From Candidatus Methylacidiphilales bacterium (GTDB taxonomy: Bacteria; Verrucomicrobiota; Verrucomicrobiia; Methylacidiphilales; CAZTYG01), in NCBI GenBank assembly GCA_033875315.1, contig JANRJG010000015.1, forward strand, positions 1 to 64,000: 64,000 nt of DNA, read 5' to 3'. How positions within the stretch are numbered: position 1 is the first letter of the stretch; each line of letters starts with the position of its first letter. The position numbers and the translations under genes were made by a program. Below are positions 34,583 to 43,092 of the stretch, in pieces. A model generated the notes under the pieces. That model made no database searches and was not told the origin of the DNA. It saw nothing but the letters and a program-made list of their open reading frames with translations.

Positions 34583-34822
34583 TTATTGGATTTCGATTTT
34601 GTAATCTTCGATGACGGGGTTGGACAGCAGGTCCTTGGCCGCCTGCTCCAGTTTTTCCCTGGTTTTCTCCACGTTGGTGCCGGAGATTTCCAGTTCGATG
34701 TGCTTTCCGACGCGCACCGATTCCACGCACTCCATGCCGAGATGGTGGATGGCTTTGCGGACGGCGTCGCCCTGGGGATCGAGGATGGATTTTTTGGGAG
34801 TGACGGTGACGATGGCTTTCAT
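34583..34822 (-). CDS. purS: Phosphoribosylformylglycinamidine synthase, PurS subunit
   Basis: A 79-residue PurS, the small bridging subunit that holds PurL and PurQ together and channels ammonia. The sequence MKAIVTVTPKKSILDPQGDAV, then HLGMECVESVRVGKHIELEI and a C-terminal helix with VEKTREKLEQAAKDLLSNPVIEDYKIEI, matches the family in every conserved segment. The ATG at 34822 is used (a TTG two codons earlier is possible). First gene of the purS-purQ-purL series. Confidence 0.96.
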   Translation of the reverse strand: MKAIVTVTPKKSILDPQGDAVRKAIHHLGMECVESVRVGKHIELEISGTNVEKTREKLEQAAKDLLSNPVIEDYKIEIQ

Positions 34823-34884
34823 GGGCAAAGGGTGAATGTAACAGGGGCGTGGCGCGGGAGACGAGGAATTTTCGGGGGAAAAGA

Positions 34885-35937
34885 TTATTTCAGTTTTCGG
34901 ATTTGGGAATCGCCGCCGCTTTGCTCGACACTGCGGAGGATGGCGGGGTGGGGGCGGGATTCAACGCTGTTGAGATAGAGGCGGACATGTCTTTCCTGCA
35001 AAAGGTCGCCCAATTGGGCCATCCGTGGCGCGGCCACCGGGTCTTGGAAATCGGAGAACCAATAAATGGCATCCACGTCGAGGCGGCCGATGATGTATTC
35101 GAGGCCCTGGCCGGCGTCGGCGTCAGGACCGAGGAAAGGGGATTGCGGCAGCTTGCGCAGGATTCCGATGAGCGCGGGGGGGAAGTAAAACAGACCCTGA
35201 CCGCCTTCGAAATCCATCCGGTCGAAGGTTGCCGGAAAGGGGCGGGATTCGACCGAGCATCCGGGCACAAGGACCAGCACGTAGTCTTGGAATTGGCGGC
35301 CGATTTGCTCGATGACCTCCGGCAGGATGCCCTGCATGCTGCCGGAGACATCGAGGAGAACGCCGAGACGGTTGGCGTGGACGGAGAGGCCGAGGATATT
35401 GCCTGAGCCCGTGCGCCCCGCACCCCGGCCGTTGCCTGTGCCTCCGGTGCCGGTGCTCCCCCCGTGGGACAGGCGCGTGCCGGGGGAGGGTTGGCGCACG
35501 GGAAGAGAAAACGCCGAAGACGCCGGACTGGCCACGATATCGAGAGCCATGCCCTGCTGGATGACTTTCATTCCGTCGGAAACGTCAGGTGAAGCGCCGG
35601 GGTCATCGTCATGTCCCAAACCAGTGGTGGGCAGCGGGGAGGTTTCCCCGGCTGTCGGGGGATCGACGGCTTCGACGATCATGGGGGCGTGTTCGGAGGG
35701 CGGACCCGTCTGGAAGAGGGCCGAGGGAGGATGGGCCTGGATGACGACCCAGCCGCCAATGGCCAGGAGAAAGAGCGCGTGCAGGCCCAAGGAAAGCCAG
35801 AGACTGGGCTGGGTCAGGAGGTTGAGCGGTTTGGGCCTGGAGGCGCCCGTGACAGGACTGTACTTCCTGCGGATGGTGCGGCGCAGCAACCGCCCATAGA
35901 CGGAGAAGGGGGGGATGAACCGGGACCGCTTGCTCAT
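34885..35937 (-). CDS. Membrane-anchored VWA-domain protein
   Basis: A 350-residue protein: basic cytoplasmic N-terminus, one membrane helix (about 46-67, LWLSLGLHALFLLAIGGWVV), a Pro/Gly/Ser-rich periplasmic linker (about 70-180) and a von Willebrand A domain. The metal-binding MIDAS motif is LLDVSGSM (Asp196, Ser198, Ser200), and a later WFSDFQDP may supply the second Asp. The layout is TonB-like at the N-terminus, but it carries VWA instead of a TonB domain. VWA domains bind protein ligands through a metal ion; the partner is unknown. It sits downstream of lpxK (37 bp). ATG at 35937 is preferred over a TTG at 35958. Confidence 0.8.
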   Translation of the reverse strand: MSKRSRFIPPFSVYGRLLRRTIRRKYSPVTGASRPKPLNLLTQPSLWLSLGLHALFLLAIGGWVVIQAHPPSALFQTGPPSEHAPMIVEAVDPPTAGETSPLPTTGLGHDDDPGASPDVSDGMKVIQQGMALDIVASPASSAFSLPVRQPSPGTRLSHGGSTGTGGTGNGRGAGRTGSGNILGLSVHANRLGVLLDVSGSMQGILPEVIEQIGRQFQDYVLVLVPGCSVESRPFPATFDRMDFEGGQGLFYFPPALIGILRKLPQSPFLGPDADAGQGLEYIIGRLDVDAIYWFSDFQDPVAAPRMAQLGDLLQERHVRLYLNSVESRPHPAILRSVEQSGGDSQIRKLK

Positions 35938-35974
35938 GATGCCGGGGTGGGGTGGCAACGCTTCTGGCGGCTCT

Positions 35975-37138
35975 TCAAATGCCCGCCAGCTCGCGCACGA
36001 TGCGGTCGAAGGATTGGTTGGGGTCGAGGAGGCGGATTTCCACCCTGAGGAAGTAGACCGGGAGATTGCGGCGTTCCACGCGCGGAAACCGCACCGAGTC
36101 CTTCTCCGTGGTAAGCAGGGCCGTGCCGCCGCGGGCGATGGTCCGGTTGATGGCGTTCACCACCTCGTCCTCCGAGAAACGGTGGTGGTCGGCGTAATGG
36201 CGTCCGTAAATGAGTTTGGCCCCCAGTTTTTTCAAGCCTTCCTCGAAACTTTCCGGGACGGCGATGCCGGAGATGGCCCCGACGTTCCGGTCCTTCAGGT
36301 AATCGAGGGGCATGCGCTCGCCGGTATAGAGATCCTGGAGGTGGATCGGGACGTGCGCGCACTCGTAGAACGGTGCGTGTTTGTTGTACATCCGGATTTC
36401 CTGCTTCAATTCCGTCAGGTCGGACCCGTCGCATTTGGTCAGAAAAATGACATCTCCGCGGCTGAGATGGTCCTTGGGTTCGCGCAGTGTGCCCCGGGGC
36501 AGGATATGACGGTTGCCGAAGGGGGCCTGCCGGTCGATCAGGAGAACGTTCAGCCGTTCCTTGAAAGGAAGGTATTGATAACCGTCGTCGAGCAGGAGCG
36601 TGTCGGTGCCGAACCGTTCGATCGCGTATAGCGCGCTTTTGACGCGGTTCTTATCAACGAGGACGGCGACGTCATGGAGGTTGCAGGCCAGCATGAAGGG
36701 TTCGTCGCCGGATTTATCCGAGTCCATGAGCAGAGCCTTGCCATCGCTGACCAAGCGGGGCGGGGCGGGGGGCTGCCGGAGGATCCAGCGGTTCCAAATT
36801 TTTTTCCAGAATGGAACCGAGCTGCTTTTGTAGCCCCGGCTGAGTATGGCCACCTTGCGTCCGGACCGGGTCAGGCTGCGGGCGAATTGCTCCACGATGG
36901 GGGTCTTGCCGGTGCCTCCGACGGTGAGGTTGCCGATGCTGATGATCAGGCATCCGGTGGAGTGCCAGCGGAAAAGGCGCTGACAATAAAGCCACCAGCG
37001 CAGCCGCATCAGCCCTTCGTAGACCCGTGAAAGACCGAGGAGAAAGAAACGGAGCAGGGCGGCGCGCTTGCCGTAGCGGCGCTCGAGGATGACATCGATG
37101 GCGAATTGTTCCAGTCGCTCCAGGGGTTTATCTGCCAT
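35975..37138 (-). CDS. lpxK: Tetraacyldisaccharide 4'-kinase
   Basis: A 387-residue LpxK, the inner-membrane kinase that adds the 4'-phosphate to the lipid A precursor. A membrane-associated N-terminal region (about 25-65) precedes the P-loop [14 protein letters not shown] (67-80); later motifs include [27 protein letters not shown] and [15 protein letters not shown]. It is somewhat longer than the E. coli enzyme (about 330). Its presence shows that the organism makes lipid A. The VWA gene follows. Confidence 0.94.
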   Translation of the reverse strand: MADKPLERLEQFAIDVILERRYGKRAALLRFFLLGLSRVYEGLMRLRWWLYCQRLFRWHSTGCLIISIGNLTVGGTGKTPIVEQFARSLTRSGRKVAILSRGYKSSSVPFWKKIWNRWILRQPPAPPRLVSDGKALLMDSDKSGDEPFMLACNLHDVAVLVDKNRVKSALYAIERFGTDTLLLDDGYQYLPFKERLNVLLIDRQAPFGNRHILPRGTLREPKDHLSRGDVIFLTKCDGSDLTELKQEIRMYNKHAPFYECAHVPIHLQDLYTGERMPLDYLKDRNVGAISGIAVPESFEEGLKKLGAKLIYGRHYADHHRFSEDEVVNAINRTIARGGTALLTTEKDSVRFPRVERRNLPVYFLRVEIRLLDPNQSFDRIVRELAGI

Positions 37139-37420
37139 AAGTTTTCACGCTTGGGAGGGCGCTTCCCAGCATAGGGTGCGGAGGACAATCAACAAGCCTT
37201 GGTATGGCTTATTTACCCTCCGGGAAGCGGTGAAGTTAAGGTGGGCTAATCGCGGCTTTAAGAAGGCTGTCGGGCCCGCCCCTGTCAGAAAAGATGACAC
37301 ATTGGCAAAGAACCTTTATCTAGCATCTGGAGCTAATTATCTTGTCTCCACGGCGCGTTGGTTGTAAGGTCTAACCAGATTCCAAAAACAACAACCCGCA
37401 CACGCGGAGAAAGGTTCAAG
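37139..37420. other. Intergenic region between divergent genes
   Basis: The 282 bp between lpxK and an exported protein gene hold no credible gene. The half nearer the exported protein is relatively AT-rich (about 37285-37345) and is the likely promoter region, but no confident -35/-10 pair or operator was found. Confidence 0.5.
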
Positions 37421-37873
37421 ATGAAAACGGCGATGGTTACAGGATGGGTTCTGATGGTGATGGCGGCCGGTCTGACGGCCTCACCGGTGGTCCAGGCCAC
37501 CCATGGAGTATACCAAACTAACTACAAGGCCGGTCTGAACGAAATCGTGGTCAGCCGGACCCCGGCCGATCATATTCCGGTGCGGGCCGGGACGCAGCAT
37601 TCGTGGATCATCCAGGTGGTCCCGGCTTCCTACCCCCGCAGCATCCGGGAAGTATACACCCTGCCCGCCCCCGGACGCTGGGGTAATGTCGAAGGGGAAC
37701 AGGTTTCAGCGGACCGCAAGCAGTGCGTGGTGGAGGGGACCATCCAACCCGGACAAACCTACGCCTTCAACACCTGGGGCATGGATGCGGATGACCCGGT
37801 GGGGAACTACCGGATCAGCATCTACATCGATGACGTCCTGGTGAAGACTTTCAGCTTCGAGGCGGTTCGGTAA
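37421..37873 (+). CDS. Exported protein of unknown function
   Basis: A 150-residue protein with a clear signal peptide (MKTAMVTGWVLMVMAAGLTA, cleavage near VQA, about 24-26) and a single compact beta-rich domain (HSWIIQVVPASYPRSIREVYTLPAPG, then YRISIYIDDVLVKTFSFEAV) that looks like an immunoglobulin-like sandwich. The start has AGAAAGG ten bases upstream. Not recognised. The next gene, 81 bp on, is a nucleotide cyclase-like protein in the same direction; whether they are linked is unclear. Confidence 0.7.
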   Translation: MKTAMVTGWVLMVMAAGLTASPVVQATHGVYQTNYKAGLNEIVVSRTPADHIPVRAGTQHSWIIQVVPASYPRSIREVYTLPAPGRWGNVEGEQVSADRKQCVVEGTIQPGQTYAFNTWGMDADDPVGNYRISIYIDDVLVKTFSFEAVR

Positions 37874-37953
37874 CCGGAAGCTGTCGGAAGCCCGGCGGAG
37901 ACCGGGTTCCCAAGAGGCGGTCCATGTGCTACGGTCATGGACCGTTTTTTTAT

Positions 37954-38598
37954 ATGACCACACCACGTCTCCGCCGGTTGGGTTCGCTGAAGGAGTTGGA
38001 TGGGCTGCTTGACCGTCGCAACCGGGAGTCCGGGCCGACCGAAACCATCGACCGGCTGATCCGGAATCGATTCCTTTTCCAAGTCGCCGTCCTGGTGCTG
38101 GACATGGCGGATTTCTCGGTTTCGGTGCGTCGGAACGGAATCATTGCCCACTTGGCCCTGATCCGGCGGATGAATGTGCTGGCCGGCAAGGAAATCGTCC
38201 GCACTGGAGGCAGGGTGGTGAAATTTGAGGCGGACAATGCCTTCGCCGTATTCCCTACCATGGAGAAGGCGCTGGAGGCTTCGGTGGCCATCCAGGGCGT
38301 GGTGGCGGAAGCGGGCGGGTTGATGCGGGTTTCGATCGGATTGGGGCATGGTCCGATCCTTTTGACGCGAGATGATTTCTTCGGGGATGCGGTCAATATG
38401 GCGTCCAAACTCGGTGAGGATTTGGCGGGCCCGGGGGAGATTTTGCTGACCCGCGAAGCCAGAAAGCTGTTGAAAGGCCCCCGGGGGCATTTTGAAAAGT
38501 TGGATTTCCATGTCTCCGGCCTGCGGTTGCCCTGCTTCAAATGGATCGGACCGGTCCGGCCAACGAGCAGGAAGGTGAAGTCATCCACGGGACGTTGA
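37954..38598 (+). CDS. Class III adenylate/guanylate cyclase-like protein
   Basis: A 214-residue protein consisting almost only of a class III cyclase catalytic domain. Both metal-binding aspartates are present (Asp50 in VLVLDMADFS and Asp94 in VVKFEADNAFAVF), with Lys90 in the base-recognising position. The transition-state pair is altered: GDAVNMASKL has Asn148 but Lys152 where family members have Arg. It may therefore be weak or inactive. No sensor domain, HAMP or membrane segment is visible. The ATG at 37954 is preferred over one at 37924 that would add TTFFYM-like leader residues. Confidence 0.78.
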   Translation: MTTPRLRRLGSLKELDGLLDRRNRESGPTETIDRLIRNRFLFQVAVLVLDMADFSVSVRRNGIIAHLALIRRMNVLAGKEIVRTGGRVVKFEADNAFAVFPTMEKALEASVAIQGVVAEAGGLMRVSIGLGHGPILLTRDDFFGDAVNMASKLGEDLAGPGEILLTREARKLLKGPRGHFEKLDFHVSGLRLPCFKWIGPVRPTSRKVKSSTGR

Positions 38599-38688
38599 TA
38601 GAATGGCGGAAAAATGGACGCGAAAGGACGGGGGCGGATTTTCGTAGCACTTTCGTGGCTTGCGGCCAAACTGTCCTGAGTCATCCCC

Positions 38689-39072
38689 ATGAAAAACCCA
38701 ACCGCCTACCGGGAATTGGAAGCCACGGCGGAGCTCATCATCGAGGAGACCCTGGCCGAACTGCCGGCCGAAGTGGCGGTGCATGCGCGGCAGGTGCCGG
38801 TGTTGCTGCGGCCGGAGGCCGAGGAAGACTACGACACGGGGATACCCCGTGAAGAATTGATGGGTTTGTTTTCCGGACTTCCCCACGCGGAGGGTCCGTC
38901 CTCCGACCCCGAGGACCAGCCCCGGATCACACTTTTCCTGCGGACCATCTGGGATGAGGCGGGAGCCAATCGTGAGGACTATGCCGAGGAGGTGCGCCTG
39001 ACCCTGTTGCATGAACTGGGCCATTACCTCGGCTGGGACGAAGAGGAAATCGAGGAACGCGGGCTGGGTTGA
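38689..39072 (+). CDS. Small zincin-like metallopeptidase-family protein
   Basis: A 127-residue cytoplasmic protein with the zinc-binding motif LLHELGHYLGWDEEE (His108, Glu109, His112, and a nearby acidic cluster as the third-ligand region). This is the pattern of the minigluzincin-like 'metallopeptidase family protein' group (formerly DUF1025), whose substrates are unknown. It is 91 bp after the cyclase-like gene; the gap holds a degenerate scrap of the GCGAAAGGAC/CTTTCGTGGC repeat family. Convergent with the Nif3 gene (11 bp). Confidence 0.85.
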   Translation: MKNPTAYRELEATAELIIEETLAELPAEVAVHARQVPVLLRPEAEEDYDTGIPREELMGLFSGLPHAEGPSSDPEDQPRITLFLRTIWDEAGANREDYAEEVRLTLLHELGHYLGWDEEEIEERGLG

Positions 39073-39083
39073 CCGGTCTTGTC

Positions 39084-39842
39084 CTATAAACCACTCGGGA
39101 CATCGATAAAGAGCCAGGGGAGGTGGAAGCGTTTCGAGAGGTGGGAGGCCAGGGCTTTGACTCCAGCGGTTTCGGTGAGGTAATGGCCGCCGTAGATAAC
39201 ATTCAATCCCAGTTCATGCGCGACACCAAAGGTCCAGTGGGCCCCCTCGCCGGTGATGAAGGTATCGATGCCTGCCGCGGCAACTTTCACCAGCTCATTG
39301 CCGGCGCCGCCGGTGACTATGCCAATGCGGCGGACACGTTCCGGTCCTCCGGGGAGAACGACTGGACGGACGCCGAGGATCCCGCCCAAACGGGCGGCCA
39401 GGCCGGTGCGGGTGCCCGACCAGGAACCCTGACGGCCAATGAGCGTTCCCTTTTCCTCGAAGAAGGGGCGCGTGCGCAGCAAACCGAGGGACCGGGCCAA
39501 GAGGATGTTGTTGCCGAGGCGGGGATGGGCATCGAGCGGCAGGTGGGAGCTGTAAATGGCTAGGTTGCCCGCAAGCGCGGAGGCCAGCCACCGTCGCCGG
39601 TTGCCTGTGACCGGGCAGAGGGGGGACCAGCCGATGCCGTGGTGCACCAGGAGGAGGTCCGCGCCGGCGACGAGGGCTTTTTCGACTGTTAGGATATTGG
39701 CGTCGACGGCGGCGGCGATTTTTTTGACCGAGCCGTTGTTCTCCAGTTGCAGGCCGTTCAAGGCCCCGGGGAAATCCGCGATATCCCGGTGCCGCAAAAG
39801 GCGGTCGGTGTAGTCAACGAGGTTTGAAAGCGGGGTGGGCAT
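39084..39842 (-). CDS. Nif3-like dinuclear metal protein
   Basis: A 252-residue Nif3/YbgI-family protein. The metal-binding residues are visible in LLVHHGIGWSP (two His), SSHLPLDAHPRLGNN and the C-terminal FITGEGAHWTFGVAHELGLNVIYGGHYLTE. Family members form hexameric toroids with two metals per subunit; a GTP cyclohydrolase-like or nuclease role has been proposed but not settled. Length is usual. It is 17 bp downstream of the exosortase gene on the same strand, perhaps by chance. Confidence 0.93.
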   Translation of the reverse strand: MPTPLSNLVDYTDRLLRHRDIADFPGALNGLQLENNGSVKKIAAAVDANILTVEKALVAGADLLLVHHGIGWSPLCPVTGNRRRWLASALAGNLAIYSSHLPLDAHPRLGNNILLARSLGLLRTRPFFEEKGTLIGRQGSWSGTRTGLAARLGGILGVRPVVLPGGPERVRRIGIVTGGAGNELVKVAAAGIDTFITGEGAHWTFGVAHELGLNVIYGGHYLTETAGVKALASHLSKRFHLPWLFIDVPSGL

Positions 39843-39859
39843 GGGGTCAGGCTGCGGCG

Positions 39860-41419
39860 TCAGGGGGTTTTTGGCAATGCGGGCAAAGCGGGCTGCAGGT
39901 GTTTGTCCAGGAAGCCGAGGAAGGCTTGACGGGCCACGGCTGCGGAATCAAAACCCAGCAGAGTGGCATGAATGACACGCTGGCCGCGGTTGCGGCGGCC
40001 CTGGAGAGCGGAACGGATGCGTTCCCTGGGATCGTAATAGTCCACCCGGGGTCCGTTTGGGGCGCCAGGTTCCCCGTTGATGAGGAAGAACACATGGATG
40101 GGACGGTCCGACACGGTAAAGGTGTAGCAACGCAGCAGCAAGGGAAGTCCGTGGACGGCAATTTGTTCATCCCCGCCAGCTTCTACGAGCGTCGCACCTG
40201 CAGCCGGGAGGCAGATTTCCGGGGTGTGGCTGCGGGCCAGAGAGGCGCCCGACTTGCCGACGCCCCAAACCAATTCATAGACAAGCCACAGCTTCCCGTC
40301 TGGCTCATTCCAGCGCAAGGCCCGGCCTTCATCGTAGCGGAGGATGGTGCGCACGCGGTCGGGGATGGGGAGCGTGCGCGGCTCCGTGCCTCCGGACCAG
40401 CCCAGCTGCCAATTCACATCCGGCGGAAGGCCCCTTTCGCATGAACGGTACCAAAGTTCGGAGGCCAGGGGGGAAAGCACAAGCCAGACAGTGGCGAGAA
40501 TAAAAGCGATGGAGACGGACTTGTTCAGCTCCGGCCAGGGGGGGATTGTCTGGGTGGTGGGAGGCAAGGCTTTCGCCCGCAAGCCCCGGGCCAGCAGCAA
40601 CAAAAGCACGAAGGAAACACCGAGGATGGTGTAGCCCGCCGGGTCATGCCACAATTCGACCGCCTGCAACCCGCCATGGTGGGCGCTCCAGGCCAGGAAC
40701 AATCCACGACAGAGATTCAGCACAAAGCCGAGGCCGAGGGCGGACAGCAAGAGCAGGAAACGGCGCAAGGTGGAAAGGCGGAATAACTCGCCGACCACCA
40801 AGGCGGCCATGAGATTGGATTGGAAGGAGCGGATGCCGCTACAGGCCTCATCGACGCCGAGCGTGCCCCGGGCCAGGGCGATGGTGTTGCCACGTTGTTC
40901 GGCGAAGATGCCGCACCAGGTCAGGGCTTCGACGGTGGTGGCGGTGACCGCGCGGGTCATGGCTTGGACGACGCTGTTTTCGAGTCCACTGGGCCAGGGC
41001 ACGGCCAGGAGGAGGAGCAAAATAGGGACGGCAAAATGACGGGCCCATCGACCTCCACCTGCCAGTAGGAGCGACAGAAGCATGCCTCCGGCGCTCAATA
41101 GGCCACCCGCCCAGGCCAGCATGCGCCAATCGGGATTGGCCTCACGGAATATCCAGAGGGCGGGCCAGGGCAGGAAAAGGAAAAGGAAAAAGAAAAGAGG
41201 GGAGACCGTTCGGGCGGCTTGGGGTTGGGGTTGGTCCAACCAGCGGAGATGGAAGAGGTAGAGAGCCAAGGGCGGGATGAGCCACCCGTAGGAGTATTCC
41301 GGAAGAAATTCCCAATTCTGCCAAAGGTAGCATCCGTGGGTGAATAGGAGCGCCAGCAGGGCGATGCCCAGAGCCCAACCACTTCGGGAATGATCCTGCC
41401 GGGCTGGGGGGCGACTCAT
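39860..41419 (-). CDS. Exosortase fused to an EpsI-type C-terminal domain
   Basis: A 519-residue membrane protein. Residues 1-285 form a polytopic exosortase with all three catalytic residues: Cys193 in DEACSGIRSF, Arg238 in LNLCRGLFLAW and His258 in LWHDPAGY. Exosortases cut proteins bearing PEP-CTERM-like tails and pass them to the surface, usually together with exopolysaccharide genes. Residues about 300-519 form an EpsI-like periplasmic domain (SHTPEICLPAAG with His398, Glu401, Cys403). Fused EpsI forms are known in several exosortase classes; the class here is not assigned. No protein in the window has a recognisable sorting tail. A discoidin-like protein gene is upstream. Confidence 0.9.
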   Translation of the reverse strand: MSRPPARQDHSRSGWALGIALLALLFTHGCYLWQNWEFLPEYSYGWLIPPLALYLFHLRWLDQPQPQAARTVSPLFFFLFLFLPWPALWIFREANPDWRMLAWAGGLLSAGGMLLSLLLAGGGRWARHFAVPILLLLLAVPWPSGLENSVVQAMTRAVTATTVEALTWCGIFAEQRGNTIALARGTLGVDEACSGIRSFQSNLMAALVVGELFRLSTLRRFLLLLSALGLGFVLNLCRGLFLAWSAHHGGLQAVELWHDPAGYTILGVSFVLLLLLARGLRAKALPPTTQTIPPWPELNKSVSIAFILATVWLVLSPLASELWYRSCERGLPPDVNWQLGWSGGTEPRTLPIPDRVRTILRYDEGRALRWNEPDGKLWLVYELVWGVGKSGASLARSHTPEICLPAAGATLVEAGGDEQIAVHGLPLLLRCYTFTVSDRPIHVFFLINGEPGAPNGPRVDYYDPRERIRSALQGRRNRGQRVIHATLLGFDSAAVARQAFLGFLDKHLQPALPALPKTP

Positions 41420-41480
41420 GCCGACAAATTAGCCGTAGAAACGCCAGAGATCCAGCCGGAGTCCTGTGGCCAGAAGCCGA

Positions 41481-42788
41481 TCAGGGGCTGACGGGAGGGA
41501 CTACGACAACCTTCACGAGGGAAGGGTCTTCAGGGGTGATCCCACGCGGGTGGGGTTGGATCTGGGGGTCGTAGATACCAAAGACATGGAACTGGTTGAT
41601 CCGGAGGTTGCTGACCGGTGCCAGTTGATTCGTGGGGTTGTCGGGGATGAAGCGCATGATGAGGAAGCGGGCGGGCACGTCATCAAAGTTGTAGGCGATT
41701 CGGCCCGCACCCGTGCGCTCGAAACGGGCGATGTGGAAGGGGGGGTAGCGATCAAAGAAGGCCCGGTCGACTGAACGGACATCCGGGTGTTCGGCGTTGC
41801 GGTCGCCCTCGACTTTGAATTCCTCCAAAAGCTGGTTGCTGACATAGAACTCGAAGGTGCCCGGAGTGCCCTCAAAAAGGGTGCTGAGGCGGCGGATGGC
41901 CCGGACGTCGCCCAGATCCACCATCATGATGGGGGTGGCGTTGTTCGGGTTGAAGGCGTAGTAGGTCTCGCAGTTGTCATCAATGATCATCTCGGCATCC
42001 AGGGTGGCCTTCTTGGACTGCTGGTCCTGCTGGCCCTCGATTTCATTGATGTAGGTGATTTTGGCGCCGTAATAGATGCTGGAGAGGTTGTTGAGGATGA
42101 TGCGGTAGGGGGGGAGTTCGGTGCGGGGGACGCGGAATTTGGTGACTTGGTCGACCCGCCCGGGAGTGACGTTGCCGAACAGGCCCAGAGCCCCCACACG
42201 ACCCAAGCGGGTGGTCTTGAAGTCGATGCGGAAATAACGGGAATTGACCGGCGAAAACAAAGCGCGGTGGACGCCATCGCCGGCAAAGGCCTGGGAGGGG
42301 GATACCACTTTCCAATCGGATGAACCATCGGATTTTGGCCGACTGGCAGACGAAGAAACCGTGAAGCTGCCCTCGGAGTCAAAATTGAAAAAGTTGAACA
42401 CGCTGACTTCGGTCGTGTGGGGCAGTTCGAAGACGAAAGAGATGTCGTTTTTCTTGAGCGGGTAACTGATGCTGTGGTCGTCGGAAATGAGGGCATGTTC
42501 CGAGGTGTTGGGATCGGTGAGCCCGTTGGCAATATCGATCGAATAAATCGGCGTGGGCTCCGTGCCAAATACGCGGATGTTGGTGCCGATGCGGCCCCGC
42601 GCCATATTATACGGGAACTTGGTGGCATCGATATCAAAGGTGGACCGCTCGGTCGGGTCCGGGGTGAGAACCTGGTAGACCGCGTGCAATGGAGTGGACT
42701 CGAGCAAACAGCCGAGCATGGCTGCGCCCAACATCCACGAAGGCTTATAAGCGTGTAAACGCACGAAAGCATCCTCCCACACATCCAT
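41481..42788 (-). CDS. Exported protein with discoidin-like beta-sandwich domains
   Basis: A 435-residue protein with a signal peptide (about 10-38, to LHAVYQ from the ATG at 42788) and two regions with the look of F5/8 type C (discoidin) sandwich domains, for example YPLKKNDISFVFELPHTTEV...FNFFNFDSEGSF near 110-140 and MMVDLGDVRAIRRLSTLFEG with YVSNQLLEEF near 285-315, ending in ARFLIMRFIPDNP. Such domains bind sugars or surfaces. It is upstream of the exosortase gene on the same strand and divergent from the polysaccharide export genes, suggesting a cell-surface or matrix role. No sorting tail is seen. Assignment rests on strand pattern. Confidence 0.65.
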   Translation of the reverse strand: MDVWEDAFVRLHAYKPSWMLGAAMLGCLLESTPLHAVYQVLTPDPTERSTFDIDATKFPYNMARGRIGTNIRVFGTEPTPIYSIDIANGLTDPNTSEHALISDDHSISYPLKKNDISFVFELPHTTEVSVFNFFNFDSEGSFTVSSSASRPKSDGSSDWKVVSPSQAFAGDGVHRALFSPVNSRYFRIDFKTTRLGRVGALGLFGNVTPGRVDQVTKFRVPRTELPPYRIILNNLSSIYYGAKITYINEIEGQQDQQSKKATLDAEMIIDDNCETYYAFNPNNATPIMMVDLGDVRAIRRLSTLFEGTPGTFEFYVSNQLLEEFKVEGDRNAEHPDVRSVDRAFFDRYPPFHIARFERTGAGRIAYNFDDVPARFLIMRFIPDNPTNQLAPVSNLRINQFHVFGIYDPQIQPHPRGITPEDPSLVKVVVVPPVSP

Positions 42789-43092
42789 TCCGACTGCAAA
42801 CTTTTTTGTCGCCCGGGAAAAGGAAGGCGGCCCGGCGATGATCTTGGCTCGATTTATGCATCGGGCCGACTGGCACAAGAGCAGTCAAGTATCACGTCGA
42901 CAGCCCGGCATGCAATAAGCAAAAAATCTTGGAGCATTAACAGAATTAATATTTAAATCCTGGCCAGATGAGGTTGGAAAATAAGTAAAAAACCTGTAAA
43001 GACTATTTACATCTACCCTTCGAAGGGTTATTTTTCTTCTGTTATTCAGGCTGTGGGATTTAATGATCCTAGGAACGGCAGCGACCCAAACC
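42789..43092. other. Divergent intergenic region of the exopolysaccharide locus
   Basis: 304 bp, clearly more AT-rich than its surroundings (about 42915-43060), between the discoidin-like and barrel genes. It is the likely promoter region for both directions. It contains a hairpin at 43015-43028 followed by T-rich DNA. No gene and no convincing sigma-54 element were found. Confidence 0.6.
43015..43028 (+). promoter_or_regulatory. Leader hairpin ACCCTTCGAAGGGT with following T-run
   Basis: Self-complementary 14-mer followed by TATTTTTCTTCTG, about 65 bp before the barrel-protein start. It could be a weak intrinsic terminator acting as an attenuator of the export operon, or an operator. The stem is short, so this is tentative. 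Confidence 0.3.

Noticed and set aside
42860-42885. Sigma-54 promoter around CTGGCACAAG
   Set aside because: The -24-like TGGCAC is present but there is no TTGCW at the right spacing.
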